From: Listeria rocourtiae FSL F6-920
GTDB taxonomy: Bacteria > Bacillota > Bacilli > Lactobacillales > Listeriaceae
DNA: 64,000 nucleotides
Direction of reading: 5' to 3'
Assembly (NCBI RefSeq): GCF_000525975.1
Contig: NZ_AODK01000022.1
Span: forward strand, 1-64,000
Shown: in pieces, positions 9,601-18,400 of the stretch
Numbering within the stretch: position 1 is the first letter of the stretch
Layout of the letters: the number at the start of each line of letters is the position of its first letter
Program-made: the position numbers and the translations under genes
The notes under the pieces: generated by a model
What the model saw: the letters and a program-made list of their open reading frames with translations, nothing else
The model's database searches: none
Told to the model about the DNA's origin: nothing

Positions 9601-9645
9601 GAACCTCAATACAAGTGAGAACAGCGTGAGCATTTGCTCCATACT
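9601..9645 (-). repeat. Short repeat D, copy 1
   Basis: Read on the minus strand, this matches 19216-19259, both containing CAAATGCTCACGCTGTTC and CACTTGTATTGAGGTT. In both places it is fused to a truncated copy of hairpin repeat A. Confidence 0.8.
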
Positions 9646-9702
9646 TAGCTTGTCGATGCTGAACGAGTGTATTCCACTTTTCTAGTTGTCTAGTTCCATA
9701 CT

Positions 9703-9793
9703 CTAGCCTCTCGGAAATTTCGTGGCCTCCACAAAAGTCAAGAGAGGACTTTTCCTGCGCCCCCTAACAAATTTTGTCGAAGCTAACGGGCTC
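9703..9793 (-). repeat. Hairpin repeat A, copy 1
   Basis: Minus-strand copy of the ~98-bp family seen at 14251, 14374, 19002, 23193 and 23317. The arms are AGCTTCG and CGAGAGGCT, with an apical AAAAGTC/GACTTTT hairpin. A truncated second copy and repeat D fill 9594-9702, so the 9594-9911 gap is repeats plus the rpmG promoter and contains no gene. Confidence 0.85.
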
Positions 9794-9809
9794 GCTCCAC
9801 TTTTCTATC

Positions 9810-9839
9810 TTGACGTAAAAGACCATCTAATGGTATATT
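9810..9839 (+). promoter_or_regulatory. Promoter of rpmG-secE
   Basis: TTGACG (9810-9815), an 18-base spacer and TATATT (9834-9839), 72 bases upstream of rpmG. Confidence 0.65.
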
Positions 9840-9911
9840 ATTATAGATGTAAAGTGTTGAATGGAGAGTTTGACGCTAAAAGCATAGAAATAAGCGGAGT
9901 TGATTGTGATT

Positions 9912-10061
9912 ATGAAGAAGAAGACATCACTTGCCTGTTCAGAGTGTGGATCACGAAACTATTCCATTGGTGTCGGCGGCACAGCGCGAACAGAACGGTT
10001 AGAAGTGAAGAAATTTTGCAGGCACTGTAATAAGCATACACTTCATCGCGAAACAAAATAG
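9912..10061 (+). CDS. rpmG: 50S ribosomal protein L33
   Basis: A 49-residue ORF beginning [17 protein letters not shown] and ending HTLHRETK. The two CxxC pairs (CSEC and CRHC) mark the zinc-binding C+ form of L33. It precedes secE and nusG in the standard Firmicute order. secE begins 20 bases after its stop. Confidence 0.95.
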   Translation: MKKKTSLACSECGSRNYSIGVGGTARTERLEVKKFCRHCNKHTLHRETK

Positions 10062-10081
10062 TGGATTTGGAGGGGTATAAC

Positions 10082-10261
10082 ATGTCAGCAGTTTCAAGGT
10101 TTTTCCGTAATGTAAAGTCTGAAATGAGCAAGGTTACTTGGCCAACTGGAAAAGAGCTAAGAACATATACAATTACCGTAATTATTGCTGTAGCTTGTAT
10201 GGCTGTGTTCTTTATGGTTGTGGACTTTTTAATCGAGATGCTTATTCAGTTTATGTTATAA
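10082..10261 (+). CDS. secE: Preprotein translocase subunit SecE
   Basis: A 59-residue single-span SecE of the short Gram-positive type. The amphipathic N-terminal helix (RFFRNVKSEMSKVTWPTGKE) carries the conserved KVTWP motif; one transmembrane helix follows at about 27-55. It clamps SecY in the SecYEG channel; secY is at 50436. Start ATG 10082 has GGAGGGG eight bases upstream. Confidence 0.95.
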   Translation: MSAVSRFFRNVKSEMSKVTWPTGKELRTYTITVIIAVACMAVFFMVVDFLIEMLIQFML

Positions 10262-10284
10262 TACTAGGCTTTTTTTACAAAGAA

Positions 10285-10293
10285 TGTTATAAT
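10285..10293 (+). promoter_or_regulatory. Candidate extended -10 promoter upstream of nusG
   Basis: TGTTATAAT is an extended -10 sequence, with a poor -35. Transcripts starting here would run straight into the hairpin at 10309, so it may be read only partly into nusG. Confidence 0.35.
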
Positions 10294-10308
10294 GCAATTA
10301 TTGAGATA

Positions 10309-10337
10309 GAACCCGGGATGCTCTTCGGGTTTTTTAT
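10309..10337 (+). terminator. Terminator or attenuator between secE and nusG
   Basis: AACCCG pairs with CGGGTT around GGATGCTCTT and is followed by a T tract. It lies inside the secE-nusG pair, so partial read-through is expected. Confidence 0.8.
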
Positions 10338-10413
10338 TTTGGGTTGTTTTTGAACCTGAAATTAAATATCAAAAGGAGGATGACCCCAATTTGGTGGCGG
10401 TCAAATGAGACTA

Positions 10414-10947
10414 ATGGAAAAAAGTTGGTATGTTGTACACACCTATTCTGGCTATGAAAATAAAGTCAAAGCAAACCTTGAAAAACGTGTGGAATCAATG
10501 GGTATGTCGGATAAAATTTTCCGTGTCATGGTTCCCGAAGAAGAAGAAACAGAAGTGAAAAATGGTAAAACAAAGACGTTGAAGCGTAAAGTGTTCCCAG
10601 GTTACGTACTTGTTGAGATTATTATGACCGATGATTCGTGGTATGTCGTCCGTAATACACCTGGTGTAACGGGCTTCGTTGGTTCAGCTGGTGCAGGTTC
10701 GAAACCTACCGCGCTACTACCAGAAGAAGCTGATCGCATTCTGAAGAGCATGGGCATGAATGAACGCCGTCAAGAAGCGGATTTCGAGCTTGGTGAGACA
10801 GTGATGGTCAAAGAAGGGCCGTTTGCTGAGTTCTCTGGTAAAGTAGAAGAAATCGACAACGACAAGGCAAAAGCGAAAGTTATGGTAAACATGTTTGGTC
10901 GCGAAACACCAGTTGAAGTGGATTTCGATCAAATCGAAAGACTGTAA
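10414..10947 (+). CDS. nusG: Transcription termination/antitermination factor NusG
   Basis: A 177-residue NusG. The NGN domain begins MEKSWYVVHTYSGYENKVK and contains RKVFPGYVLVE and NTPGVTGFVG. The C-terminal KOW domain includes GETVMVKEGPFAEFSGKVEEI. NusG binds RNA polymerase and links it to ribosomes and pausing. I choose ATG 10414 because Listeria NusG begins MEKxWYVVHTYS. ATG 10405 adds MRL and has a weak GGTGG upstream. AAAGGAGG at 10372-10379 is too far from either start. Confidence 0.95.
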   Translation: MEKSWYVVHTYSGYENKVKANLEKRVESMGMSDKIFRVMVPEEEETEVKNGKTKTLKRKVFPGYVLVEIIMTDDSWYVVRNTPGVTGFVGSAGAGSKPTALLPEEADRILKSMGMNERRQEADFELGETVMVKEGPFAEFSGKVEEIDNDKAKAKVMVNMFGRETPVEVDFDQIERL

Positions 10948-10952
10948 GACGC

Positions 10953-11060
10953 ATGAGTTTTGGTCTAACTGCAGCCATCGTCTCAGCCTTAATAGTAGTC
11001 ATAGGAGTTATTGCGATGTTTATCTGTGGCTCGATAATATGGCGCGCACTAAAAAAATAA
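10953..11060 (+). CDS. Possible 35-residue single-span membrane peptide
   Basis: An ORF starting five bases after the nusG stop and ending just before the terminator at 11064. It reads MSFGLTAAIVSA, a run of ~22 hydrophobic residues, then WRALKK. The hydrophobic helix with a basic C-terminus is protein-like, but there is no good ribosome-binding site and I recognise no family. It could be coupled to nusG or be chance. Confidence 0.35.
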   Translation: MSFGLTAAIVSALIVVIGVIAMFICGSIIWRALKK

Positions 11061-11063
11061 GAG

Positions 11064-11098
11064 AGACTTGGATGCATGTGTGTCCAGGTCTTTCTTTA
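11064..11098 (+). terminator. Terminator after nusG
   Basis: AGACTTGGA pairs with TCCAGGTCT around TGCATGTGTG, followed by a T-rich tail. Confidence 0.8.
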
Positions 11099-11124
11099 TT
11101 CTAAAAAAGGAGGTATTTTTTAGA

Positions 11125-11613
11125 ATGGCGGCAAATGAAGAATATGCCAAGTCGATTTATCTGCAACTAAAAAGTATGGCATCGCTTTATGACATTGATT
11201 TTCATCTCTATTTCAAAAACTCTGGCGGATTTGGTGAGCTCTGCATGGATTGGAATGAGGAGGATGGATATCTTTTATACGGTGATGAACGTGGCGAAAT
11301 GGTCAGCTTATTCACAACAAAGGATTTCAATATTTTCAAATATGAAGTTTTTCTCCACTTAGCTTTTCGAATGGGGCTAGAGTATGAGCTGAAACATCGC
11401 GACCTTACTTACATTCGCAAAAGTGAAGATGATCTATACGGCGATACAAGAAAACGTGCTTTTGAAGAGACGATTAGACTTTTAAGGGCGATAGACGATG
11501 ATTGGGCCAAAAGTGCAGCCACTCATTACACCGAATATCTCAACATGTGGCGAACTAAGAAAAATGTTCGATATGATTTTGACACGGCAACCTTTACTGT
11601 GGATAAATTTTAA
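11125..11613 (+). CDS. Imm63-like protein of unknown partner
   Basis: A 162-residue acidic soluble protein. The segment from NIFKYEVFLHLAFRMG through EYELKHRD to RAIDDDWAKSAATHY resembles my memory of the Imm63 immunity-protein family, where a WVF..VTF..A.DYELRHR pattern is followed by SPQWAE. In Imm63 systems the partner is a polymorphic toxin, but no toxin gene is nearby. L. monocytogenes has an unknown gene at the same place (lmo0247), so it may have a housekeeping role instead. Start ATG 11125 has AAGGAGG 11 bases upstream; earlier in-frame codons overlap the nusG terminator. Confidence 0.75.
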   Translation: MAANEEYAKSIYLQLKSMASLYDIDFHLYFKNSGGFGELCMDWNEEDGYLLYGDERGEMVSLFTTKDFNIFKYEVFLHLAFRMGLEYELKHRDLTYIRKSEDDLYGDTRKRAFEETIRLLRAIDDDWAKSAATHYTEYLNMWRTKKNVRYDFDTATFTVDKF

Positions 11614-11627
11614 AGCATAAAAAAATC

Positions 11628-11656
11628 TTGCAATAGGGCGAGCTTAATGTTATTCT
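11628..11656 (+). promoter_or_regulatory. Promoter of rplK
   Basis: TTGCAA (11628-11633), a 17-base spacer and TATTCT (11651-11656) precede the L1-site leader. Confidence 0.55.
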
Positions 11657-11685
11657 ATATGAGGTACAATTTGTGCTGTTTTAAC

Positions 11686-11719
11686 GTGGGAGGGGAAATG
11701 ATTAACCCCATTAAACCAC
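11686..11719 (+). promoter_or_regulatory. Ribosomal protein L1 binding-site mimic in rplK leader
   Basis: GTGGGAGG (11686) and CCATTAAACCAC (to 11719) form a stem with an internal loop. It imitates the L1 site of 23S rRNA helices 76-77, where GUGGGAGG faces CCGA and ACCAC. In E. coli, L1 represses its own operon through such a site. The same motif recurs before rplA. Confidence 0.7.
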
Positions 11720-11745
11720 ATCACGGACTTAAGGAGGTGTGTCTC

Positions 11746-12171
11746 GTGGCTAAAAAAGTAATCAAAGAGGTAAAATTGCAAATTCCAGCAGGTAAAGCTA
11801 ATCCAGCTCCACCAGTTGGTCCAGCACTAGGTCAAGCGGGTGTAAACATTATGGGATTCTGTAAGGAGTTCAATGCGCGCACAAGCGATCAAGCTGGTCT
11901 AATTATTCCTGTTGTGATTTCTGTGTATGAAGATCGTTCTTTCACATTCATCACTAAAACTCCGCCAGCAGCAGTCTTGCTTAAAAAAGCAGCTAAAGTT
12001 GAAAAAGGATCAGGTGAACCAAACCGTAATAAAGTTGCGGTTGTGAAACGTGCTCAAGTACAAGAAATCGCTGAATTAAAAATGCCGGATCTAAACGCAG
12101 CAAATGTTGAATCTGCAATGCGTATGGTTGAAGGTACTGCGCGCAGCATGGGTATTACAATCGAAGACTAA
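11746..12171 (+). CDS. rplK: 50S ribosomal protein L11
   Basis: A 141-residue L11 starting at GTG 11746 with AAGGAGGTGT upstream. [20 protein letters not shown] at the N-terminus is diagnostic. L11 binds the GTPase-associated region of 23S rRNA. Upstream in-frame ATG codons lie in the leader and should not be used as the start. Confidence 0.97.
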   Translation: MAKKVIKEVKLQIPAGKANPAPPVGPALGQAGVNIMGFCKEFNARTSDQAGLIIPVVISVYEDRSFTFITKTPPAAVLLKKAAKVEKGSGEPNRNKVAVVKRAQVQEIAELKMPDLNAANVESAMRMVEGTARSMGITIED

Positions 12172-12184
12172 TACCAATCATGTA

Positions 12185-12280
12185 TTACGCGTATCAGGAA
12201 TAAGAAAAAGAACAACTGAACGAAGCGGATCAAACCGTTTATCATATTAGAATAATACGTTCATCTTTTCTTATTTCAAA
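12185..12280 (+). other. Hairpin in the rplK-rplA gap
   Basis: AATAAGAAAAAGAACAACTG at about 12201 pairs with the complementary CGTTCATCTTTTCTTATT ending near 12278. The result is a long, slightly interrupted stem enclosing an AAGCGG/CCGTTT-type inner arm. Possibly an attenuator or processing site. No T tract follows directly. Confidence 0.5.
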
Positions 12281-12302
12281 TCAGGTCTTGCATCTGATTT
12301 AC

Positions 12303-12328
12303 GTGGGAGGAAATTCCGATATAACCAC
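12303..12328 (+). promoter_or_regulatory. Ribosomal protein L1 binding-site mimic in rplA leader
   Basis: GTGGGAGG, AAATT, CCGATATAACCAC form a GTGG/CCAC stem with the GGAGG and CCGAU internal-loop elements of the 23S L1 site. It lies 20 bases upstream of the rplA start, overlapping its translation-initiation region. This is the closer of the two matches. Confidence 0.75.
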
Positions 12329-12347
12329 AGAATAGGAGGAAAAAAGA

Positions 12348-13037
12348 ATGGCTAAGAAAGGTAAAAAGTATCAAGATGCTGTCAAGCTAATCGATACTGA
12401 CAAAGCTTATTCCGTTGAAGAAGCTGTCGAACTTGCTCAAAAAGCAGACTTCGCTAAATTCGATGCAACTGTTGAAGTAGCATTTCGTTTAGGCGTTGAC
12501 CCTAAAAAAGCAGATCAACAAATCCGCGGCGCTGTTGTACTTCCGAATGGAACAGGTAAAACACAACGCGTATTAGTATTTGCAAAAGGCGAAAAAGCAA
12601 AAGAAGCTGAGGCTGCTGGCGCTGATTACGTTGGAGAAGGCGATTACGTAACTAAAATTAACCAAGGTTGGTTTGAATTTGACGTTATCGTAGCAACACC
12701 TGATATGATGGGTGAAGTTGGTAAATTAGGCCGTGTCTTAGGACCAAAAGGTTTAATGCCAAACCCTAAAACAGGAACAGTAACAATGGACGTAACAAAA
12801 GCAGTGAACGAAATCAAAGCTGGTAAAGTAGAATACCGCGTTGACAAGTCTGGTAATGTCCACACTGCGATTGGTAAAGTATCATTTGATGCTGCTAAGC
12901 TTGTTGAGAACTTCCGCACAATTAACGATGTTCTTCAAAAAGCAAAACCTGCTGCGGCTAAGGGAGTATATGTAAAAAACGTAACCGTTACAACTACATT
13001 TGGTCCTGGTGTTAAAGTAGATCCATCTTCATTCTAA
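12348..13037 (+). CDS. rplA: 50S ribosomal protein L1
   Basis: A 229-residue L1 beginning [16 protein letters not shown]. The conserved [19 protein letters not shown] loop is present. L1 forms the mobile stalk at the E site and is the likely regulator acting at the two leader sites. AGGAGG is upstream. Confidence 0.97.
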   Translation: MAKKGKKYQDAVKLIDTDKAYSVEEAVELAQKADFAKFDATVEVAFRLGVDPKKADQQIRGAVVLPNGTGKTQRVLVFAKGEKAKEAEAAGADYVGEGDYVTKINQGWFEFDVIVATPDMMGEVGKLGRVLGPKGLMPNPKTGTVTMDVTKAVNEIKAGKVEYRVDKSGNVHTAIGKVSFDAAKLVENFRTINDVLQKAKPAAAKGVYVKNVTVTTTFGPGVKVDPSSF

Positions 13038-13056
13038 GTTTTTCTTAGGATTGAAC

Positions 13057-13085
13057 TTGACGGCGTGATTCTATTTTGGTAGAAT
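13057..13085 (+). promoter_or_regulatory. Promoter of rplJ-rplL
   Basis: TTGACG (13057-13062), a 17-base spacer and TAGAAT (13080-13085). Confidence 0.7.
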
Positions 13086-13094
13086 AGCAAAGTC

Positions 13095-13235
13095 GAAACA
13101 AAACAGAATATCCTAACCGTAGACAGCAGGCGCGTCTTGTACGCTTAATTTTGCCCGCCGAGGATTTTGAAAGTTAGATTCATTGTGAACTTAACTTGTG
13201 AACCCCTCACGTCTACGGTGTGAGGGGTTTCTTAT
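13095..13235 (+). promoter_or_regulatory. L10 leader (autoregulatory leader of rplJ-rplL)
   Basis: The leader between the rplJ promoter and coding region contains the L10-leader-like region GCAGGCGCG...GCCCGCC and GAGGATTTTGAAAGTTAG, then an attenuator. In Firmicutes the L10(L12)4 complex binds this leader and lowers rplJL expression. Confidence 0.75.
13201..13233 (+). terminator. Attenuator terminator in the L10 leader
   Basis: AACCCCTCAC pairs perfectly with GTGAGGGGTT around GTCTACGGT, followed by TTTCTT. It lies upstream of rplJ, so it acts as an attenuator rather than the end of the rplA transcript alone. Confidence 0.88.
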
Positions 13236-13293
13236 ATGCTTTAAGGTCGTTTTTACGGCTTTAGAACAATCACGATGGAGGTGGAAAACAAAG

Positions 13294-13794
13294 ATGAGTA
13301 AAATTTTAGAATTGAAACAAGGTGCTGTTAATGAAATCACTACGAAATTCAAAGACAGTGCTTCTACAGTAATCGTTGACTATCGCGGTTTAACAGTTGC
13401 TGAAATCACCGAATTACGTAAACAATTACGTGAAGCTGGTATTGATTTTAAAGTATACAAGAACTCGTTAATGCGTCGTGCTGCTGAGGCTGCGGGCTTA
13501 GAAGGCTTAAACGAAGTATTGACAGGTCCTAGCGCGATCGCTTTCAGTAATGAAGACGTTGTTGCTCCTGCTAAAATCATTCATGAATTTGCAGAGAAAC
13601 ATGAAGCACTAGAAATTAAAGCTGGTATCATCGAAGGTAAAGTATCTTCAGTTGAAGATGTTAAAGCACTTGCTTCTTTACCATCACGCGAAGGCTTACT
13701 ATCTATGCTGCTTAGCGTACTTCAAGCTCCAGTTCGTAACTTGGCACTTGCAACAAAAGCTGTTGCAACCCAAAAAGAAGAACAAGGTGCTTAA
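13294..13794 (+). CDS. rplJ: 50S ribosomal protein L10
   Basis: A 166-residue L10 from ATG 13294, after [28 protein letters not shown] and [15 protein letters not shown] are family signatures. L10 is the base of the L7/L12 stalk and the expected leader-binding repressor. Confidence 0.97.
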   Translation: MSKILELKQGAVNEITTKFKDSASTVIVDYRGLTVAEITELRKQLREAGIDFKVYKNSLMRRAAEAAGLEGLNEVLTGPSAIAFSNEDVVAPAKIIHEFAEKHEALEIKAGIIEGKVSSVEDVKALASLPSREGLLSMLLSVLQAPVRNLALATKAVATQKEEQGA

Positions 13795-13871
13795 TTTTCA
13801 AACCGGTGACTCTTCACCAACAACCAAATCGGCATAGACCGAAAATTATATTATAATGGAGGAATTTCAAA

Positions 13872-14240
13872 ATGGCTTTAAACATTGAAGAAATCATTGC
13901 TTCCGTAAAAGAAGCAACTGTATTAGAATTAAACGATTTAGTAAAAGCAATCGAAGAAGAATTTGGCGTAACTGCTGCTGCTCCTGTAGCTGCTGGTGCT
14001 GCTGCTGGTGGCGCTGCTGCCGCTGAACAAACTGAGTTTACAGTAGAACTAGCTTCTGCTGGAGATCAAAAAATCAAAGTTATCAAAGTGGTTCGTGAAA
14101 TCACAGGTCTTGGCTTGAAAGAAGCTAAAGAAGTTGTAGATAACGCTCCAAAACCACTTAAAGAAGGCGTTTCTAAAGAAGAAGCAGACGAAATCGTTGC
14201 TAAACTTGAAGAAGTTGGCGCTAACGTAGCTGTTAAATAA
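13872..14240 (+). CDS. rplL: 50S ribosomal protein L7/L12
   Basis: A 122-residue L7/L12: N-terminal dimerisation domain, alanine/glycine-rich hinge (about residues 36-50), and a C-terminal domain ending [12 protein letters not shown] with [26 protein letters not shown] lies upstream. Two tandem hairpin repeats follow it. Confidence 0.98.
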   Translation: MALNIEEIIASVKEATVLELNDLVKAIEEEFGVTAAAPVAAGAAAGGAAAAEQTEFTVELASAGDQKIKVIKVVREITGLGLKEAKEVVDNAPKPLKEGVSKEEADEIVAKLEEVGANVAVK

Positions 14241-14250
14241 GAAAAGTTGA

Positions 14251-14348
14251 ACGTGCCCGTCAGCCTCGAAAGAATTTGTTAGAGACCGCAGATAAATTCC
14301 TCTTTTGAATTTTTCGGAGGTCGCGAAAATTCCGAGAGGCTGGCACGT
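14251..14348 (+). repeat. Hairpin repeat A, copy 2
   Basis: 98 bp. Basal arms ACGTGCC/GGCACGT, then AGCCTCG/CGAGAGGCT, then an apical AAATTC/GAATTT stem around CTCTTTT. In tandem with copy 3. Confidence 0.88.
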
Positions 14349-14373
14349 GAAACTAGACAGATTGAAAAGTGAA

Positions 14374-14471
14374 ATACGCTCGTTCAGCCTCGACAGAAAT
14401 TGTTAGAGGGCGCAGTAAAAGTCTTCTTTGATTTTTGCGGAGGCCACGAAATTTCCGAGAGGCTAGCGTAT
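14374..14471 (+). repeat. Hairpin repeat A, copy 3
   Basis: 98 bp. Basal arms ATACGCT/AGCGTAT differ from copy 2 but still pair; AGCCTC/GAGGCT is conserved; the apex is AAAAGTC facing GATTTTT. The spacer between copies 2 and 3 resembles the spacer beside copy 1. Confidence 0.88.
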
Positions 14472-14482
14472 GCAACTGGACA

Positions 14483-14531
14483 CGAAGAGCACTGATTTAG
14501 CCTTACGCTGACTTGGTGCTCTTCGTTTTTA
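14483..14531 (+). terminator. Terminator upstream of the RsmC-like gene
   Basis: CGAAGAGCAC pairs perfectly with GTGCTCTTCG and is followed by TTTTTA. It probably ends the rplJL transcript. The methyltransferase gene starts only 23 bases later and may depend on read-through. Confidence 0.82.
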
Positions 14532-14553
14532 TACATAGAAAGGTGGCGAAAAC

Positions 14554-15163
14554 ATGAGCAATAAACATTATTATACGAAAAACAGTGATTTAGATCATAA
14601 CCGTAAAACATGGAATTTTGAACTGCGCGGCAACTCGATAAAATTCATTAGCGATACCGGTGTTTTTTCAAAGACAACGGTTGATTTTGGATCAAGGCTT
14701 CTAATTGAGAGTTTTGAAGCGAGTGATTCGGCTGGAAAAATGCTCGATGTTGGCTGTGGATACGGTCCAATTGCCCTTGCTTTTGCCAAGAGTTATCCCG
14801 AAGCGCAAGTCGATATGGTTGATGTGAACGACCGAGCTTTGGAACTATCTGTGGAGAATGCAGCGAATAATGGTTTGACGAATATTCGTGTTTTTGAAAG
14901 TTCCGTGTACGATGGTGTGAGGGATTCAGACTATACGGATATTATTAGTAATCCCCCGATTCGTGCAGGTAAAAAAAATTGTACATGAGATTTTGACAGG
15001 GAGTTTTGAGCGACTGAAAACGGGAGGGAGCTTGTGGATTGTCATTCAGAAAAAACAGGGTGCTCCTTCCGCTGCTGCAAAAATGGAAGAGGTTTTTGGG
15101 AATGTGGAAGTAGTTGCGAAGGATAAGGGGTATTTTATTTATCGGAGTATGAAAGAAGTATAA
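14554..15163 (+). CDS. Class I SAM-dependent methyltransferase, RsmC/YbxB-like (frameshifted in this sequence)
   Basis: This matches ybxB, which sits between rplL and rpoB in Bacillus and Listeria and resembles 16S rRNA G1207 methyltransferase RsmC. Motif I is MLDVGCGYGPIALAFA and the catalytic motif IV is IISNPPIRAGK. A run of eight A (14971-14978) breaks the frame just after NPPIRAGK. With seven A it continues KIVHEILTGSFERLKTGG and ends at 15163, giving a ~202-residue protein of normal length. The break falls after the NPP motif, so the truncated product would lack the C-terminal strand pair. I read it as one gene with a one-base overcall. Confidence 0.87.
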
Positions 15164-15183
15164 GCAAAGCGGAGTCCTAATCA

Positions 15184-15212
15184 TTGACGCCGTCTTTTCA
15201 CTATGATATTAT
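15184..15212 (+). promoter_or_regulatory. Promoter of rpoB
   Basis: TTGACG (15184-15189), a 17-base spacer and TATTAT (15207-15212), giving a ~210-base leader before rpoB. Confidence 0.65.
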
Positions 15213-15429
15213 AGTAAGATGCCAAAAGAATCGATATCATCATATTTATTGGTGCGTACGCGAGGAATTGCAGTTTTAGCCTGTTTGGTTCACATAGCAA
15301 GAAAATAGTGGTTTTCTTTGAGGAGCCCACTTTCTTTTTGTCTTTTTTAGGTATTTTTGCCAAGTTCCATTGTACTATTTTTGCTGCAATGTGCTTAATA
15401 AATTTAGTTTATTTGAGAGGGTGAATGAG

Positions 15430-18400
15430 TTGTCAGGTCAACTAGTTCAGTACGGAAGACATCGCCAACGTAGAAGTTTCGCTCGTATTAGTGAAGTGTT
15501 GGAGTTGCCAAACTTAATCGAGATTCAATCGAAGTCCTACCAGTGGTTTTTGGATGAGGGATTACGTGAAATGTTCCGCGATATTTCTCCAATTGAGGAT
15601 TTTGCTGGGAATTTGTCACTAGAATTTATCGACTACAATTTGGGAGATCCGAAATATTCAGTAGAAGAGTCGAAAAACCGTGATGCGAATTATGCAGCAC
15701 CATTGCGTGTAAAGTTACGTCTTATCAATAAAGAGACGGGCGAAGTGAAAGACCAGGAAGTATTTATGGGTGATTTCCCGCTTATGACCGAGATGGGTAC
15801 ATTTGTTATTAATGGTGCCGAGCGTGTTATTGTATCGCAATTAGTACGTTCTCCGGGTGTTTATTTTAACGGGAAACTCGATAAAAACGGTAAAAAAGGT
15901 TTTGGTTCTACTGTTATCCCTAACCGCGGGGCGTGGCTTGAGTATGAAACAGACGCGAAAGATGTTGTTCATGTGAGAATCGACCGGACGCGTAAATTAC
16001 CAGTTACTGTTCTTTTACGTGCGCTAGGATTCGGCTCCGATAGCGAAATTTTGGAATTAATCGGGGAGAATGATTACTTACGCAACACACTTGAGAAAGA
16101 TAATACCGATAATGCGGACAAAGCATTGCTTGAAATTTACGAGCGCTTACGTCCTGGTGAACCACCAACAGTTGAAAATGCGAAGAGCTTGCTCGTATCC
16201 CGCTTTTTTGATCCGAAACGTTATGATTTAGCGAATGTTGGTCGTTACAAAATCAACAAAAAGGTGCATTTGAAGAATCGACTATTTAACCAAACGCTTG
16301 CTGAAACGTTAGTTGATCCAGAAACTGGTGAAATTATCGCGTCTAAAGGTGAAATTTTAGATCGTCGTAAATTAGATTCTATTATTGATAATCTTGAAAA
16401 TGGCGTTGGGTTCCGTACACTTCGTCCCACTGATGGTGTGATGGAAGATAGCGTTGTTGTTCAATCTATCAAAATTTATGCACCGAACAGTGAAGAAGAA
16501 AAAATTATCAATGTGATTGGTAATGCCTACATCGATGAGAGTGTAAAACACATTACGCCAGCCGATATTATTTCTTCTATCAGTTATTTCTTCAACTTAC
16601 TTCACGGAGTAGGGGACACAGATGATATTGACCATCTTGGTAACCGTCGTTTGCGTTCAGTTGGGGAACTTTTACAAAATCAGTTCCGTATTGGTTTATC
16701 ACGTATGGAGCGTGTTGTTCGTGAGCGTATGTCGATTCAAGACATGAGTACGGTAACGCCGCAACAATTAATTAATATTCGTCCAGTAGTGGCATCTATT
16801 AAAGAATTCTTTGGTAGCTCGCAGTTATCACAATTCATGGACCAAACGAATCCACTGGCCGAATTGACGCATAAACGTCGTCTTTCAGCGCTTGGCCCCG
16901 GTGGTTTGACGCGTGAACGTGCTGGTTATGAAGTACGTGACGTGCATTATTCTCACTATGGGCGTATGTGCCCGATTGAAACGCCTGAGGGCCCGAACAT
17001 TGGACTGATTAACTCCTTGTCATCATTTGCAAAAGTGAACAAGTTTGGCTTTATTGAAACACCATATCGCCGTGTTGATCCAGAAACGAACCGCGTAACA
17101 GATACGATTGACTATCTGACTGCAGACGAAGAGGATAACTATGTAGTGGCGCAAGCGAACTCCAAATTGGATGAGCTTGGTACTTTTACAGAAGAAGAAG
17201 TTATGGCACGTTTCCGTTCTGCCAATTTAGCTGTTGAAAAAGAACGTATCGATTACATGGATGTATCGCCAAAACAAGTAGTTTCGGTTGCGACGGCATG
17301 TATTCCGTTCCTTGAAAATGATGACTCCAACCGTGCGCTAATGGGAGCCAACATGCAACGTCAAGCCGTACCGCTTCTTAATCCGGAAGCGCCAATCATC
17401 GGAACAGGTATGGAACACGTTTCTGCCCGCGATTCTGGTGCTGCTGTCGTTTGTAAACATGATGGTCTTGTAGAACACGTAGAAGCTAGAGAAATCTGGG
17501 TTCGCCGTATTTCCGAAGTGGATGGCAAAGAAGTTAGCGGTGGCATTGATAAATATACACTGCGCAAATTTGTTCGCTCGAATCATGGTACGTGTTACAA
17601 CCAATCTCCAAATGTTGCAGAAGGAGATCGCGTAACAAAAGGCGAAATTCTTGGTAACGGACCTTCGATGGACTCTGGGGAACTTGCTCTTGGTCGTAAT
17701 GTTCTTGTAGCATTCATGACTTGGGATGGTTACAACTATGAGGATGCGATCATTATGAGTGAACGTCTTGTAAAAGATGATGTTTACACGTCGATTCATA
17801 TTGAAGAATTTGAATCAGAAGCGCGTGATACAAAACTCGGACCTGAGGAAATGACACGCGACATTCCAAACGTTGGGGAAGATGCATTGCGTGATCTTGA
17901 TGAACGTGGTGTTATCCGTGTCGGAGCAGAAGTAAAAGACGGCGACTTGCTCGTTGGTAAAGTAACGCCAAAAGGGGTTACAGAATTAACAGCAGAAGAA
18001 CGTCTACTACATGCTATATTCGGTGAAAAAGCGCGTGAAGTTCGCGATACATCATTGCGCGTACCACATGGCGGTGACGGTATTGTCCTTGACGTGAAAA
18101 TCTTTACACGTGAAGCAGGCGATGAGTTACCACCAGGTGTAAACCAACTCGTTCGCGTTTATATCGTTCAAAAGCGTAAAATTCATGAAGGCGATAAAAT
18201 GGCCGGACGTCATGGTAATAAAGGGGTTATCTCTCGTATTTTACCAGAAGAAGATATGCCATTTATGCCAGATGGAACGCCAGTAGATATCATGCTTAAC
18301 CCGCTAGGGGTACCATCACGGATGAATATTGGACAAGTACTTGAGCTTCATTTAGGTATGGCTGCTCGTTACCTCGGCATTCATATCGCGACACCAGTAT

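Noticed and set aside
9722-10030. 102-codon reading frame across repeat A and rpmG
   Set aside because: It reads through a repeat hairpin and overlaps rpmG in another frame; rpmG is the real gene.
11068-11124. Upstream start of the Imm63-like gene
   Set aside because: The extension overlaps the nusG terminator and lacks a ribosome-binding site; ATG 11125 has AAGGAGG.
14251-14471. CRISPR-like array after rplL
   Set aside because: Only two units, each self-complementary along its full length, with no uniform spacers and no cas genes.
16816-16900. Rifampicin-resistance change in RpoB
   Set aside because: The [12 protein letters not shown]...[13 protein letters not shown] region has the usual sensitive residues. 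The A in NPLAEL is a neighbour difference, not a known resistance site to my knowledge.
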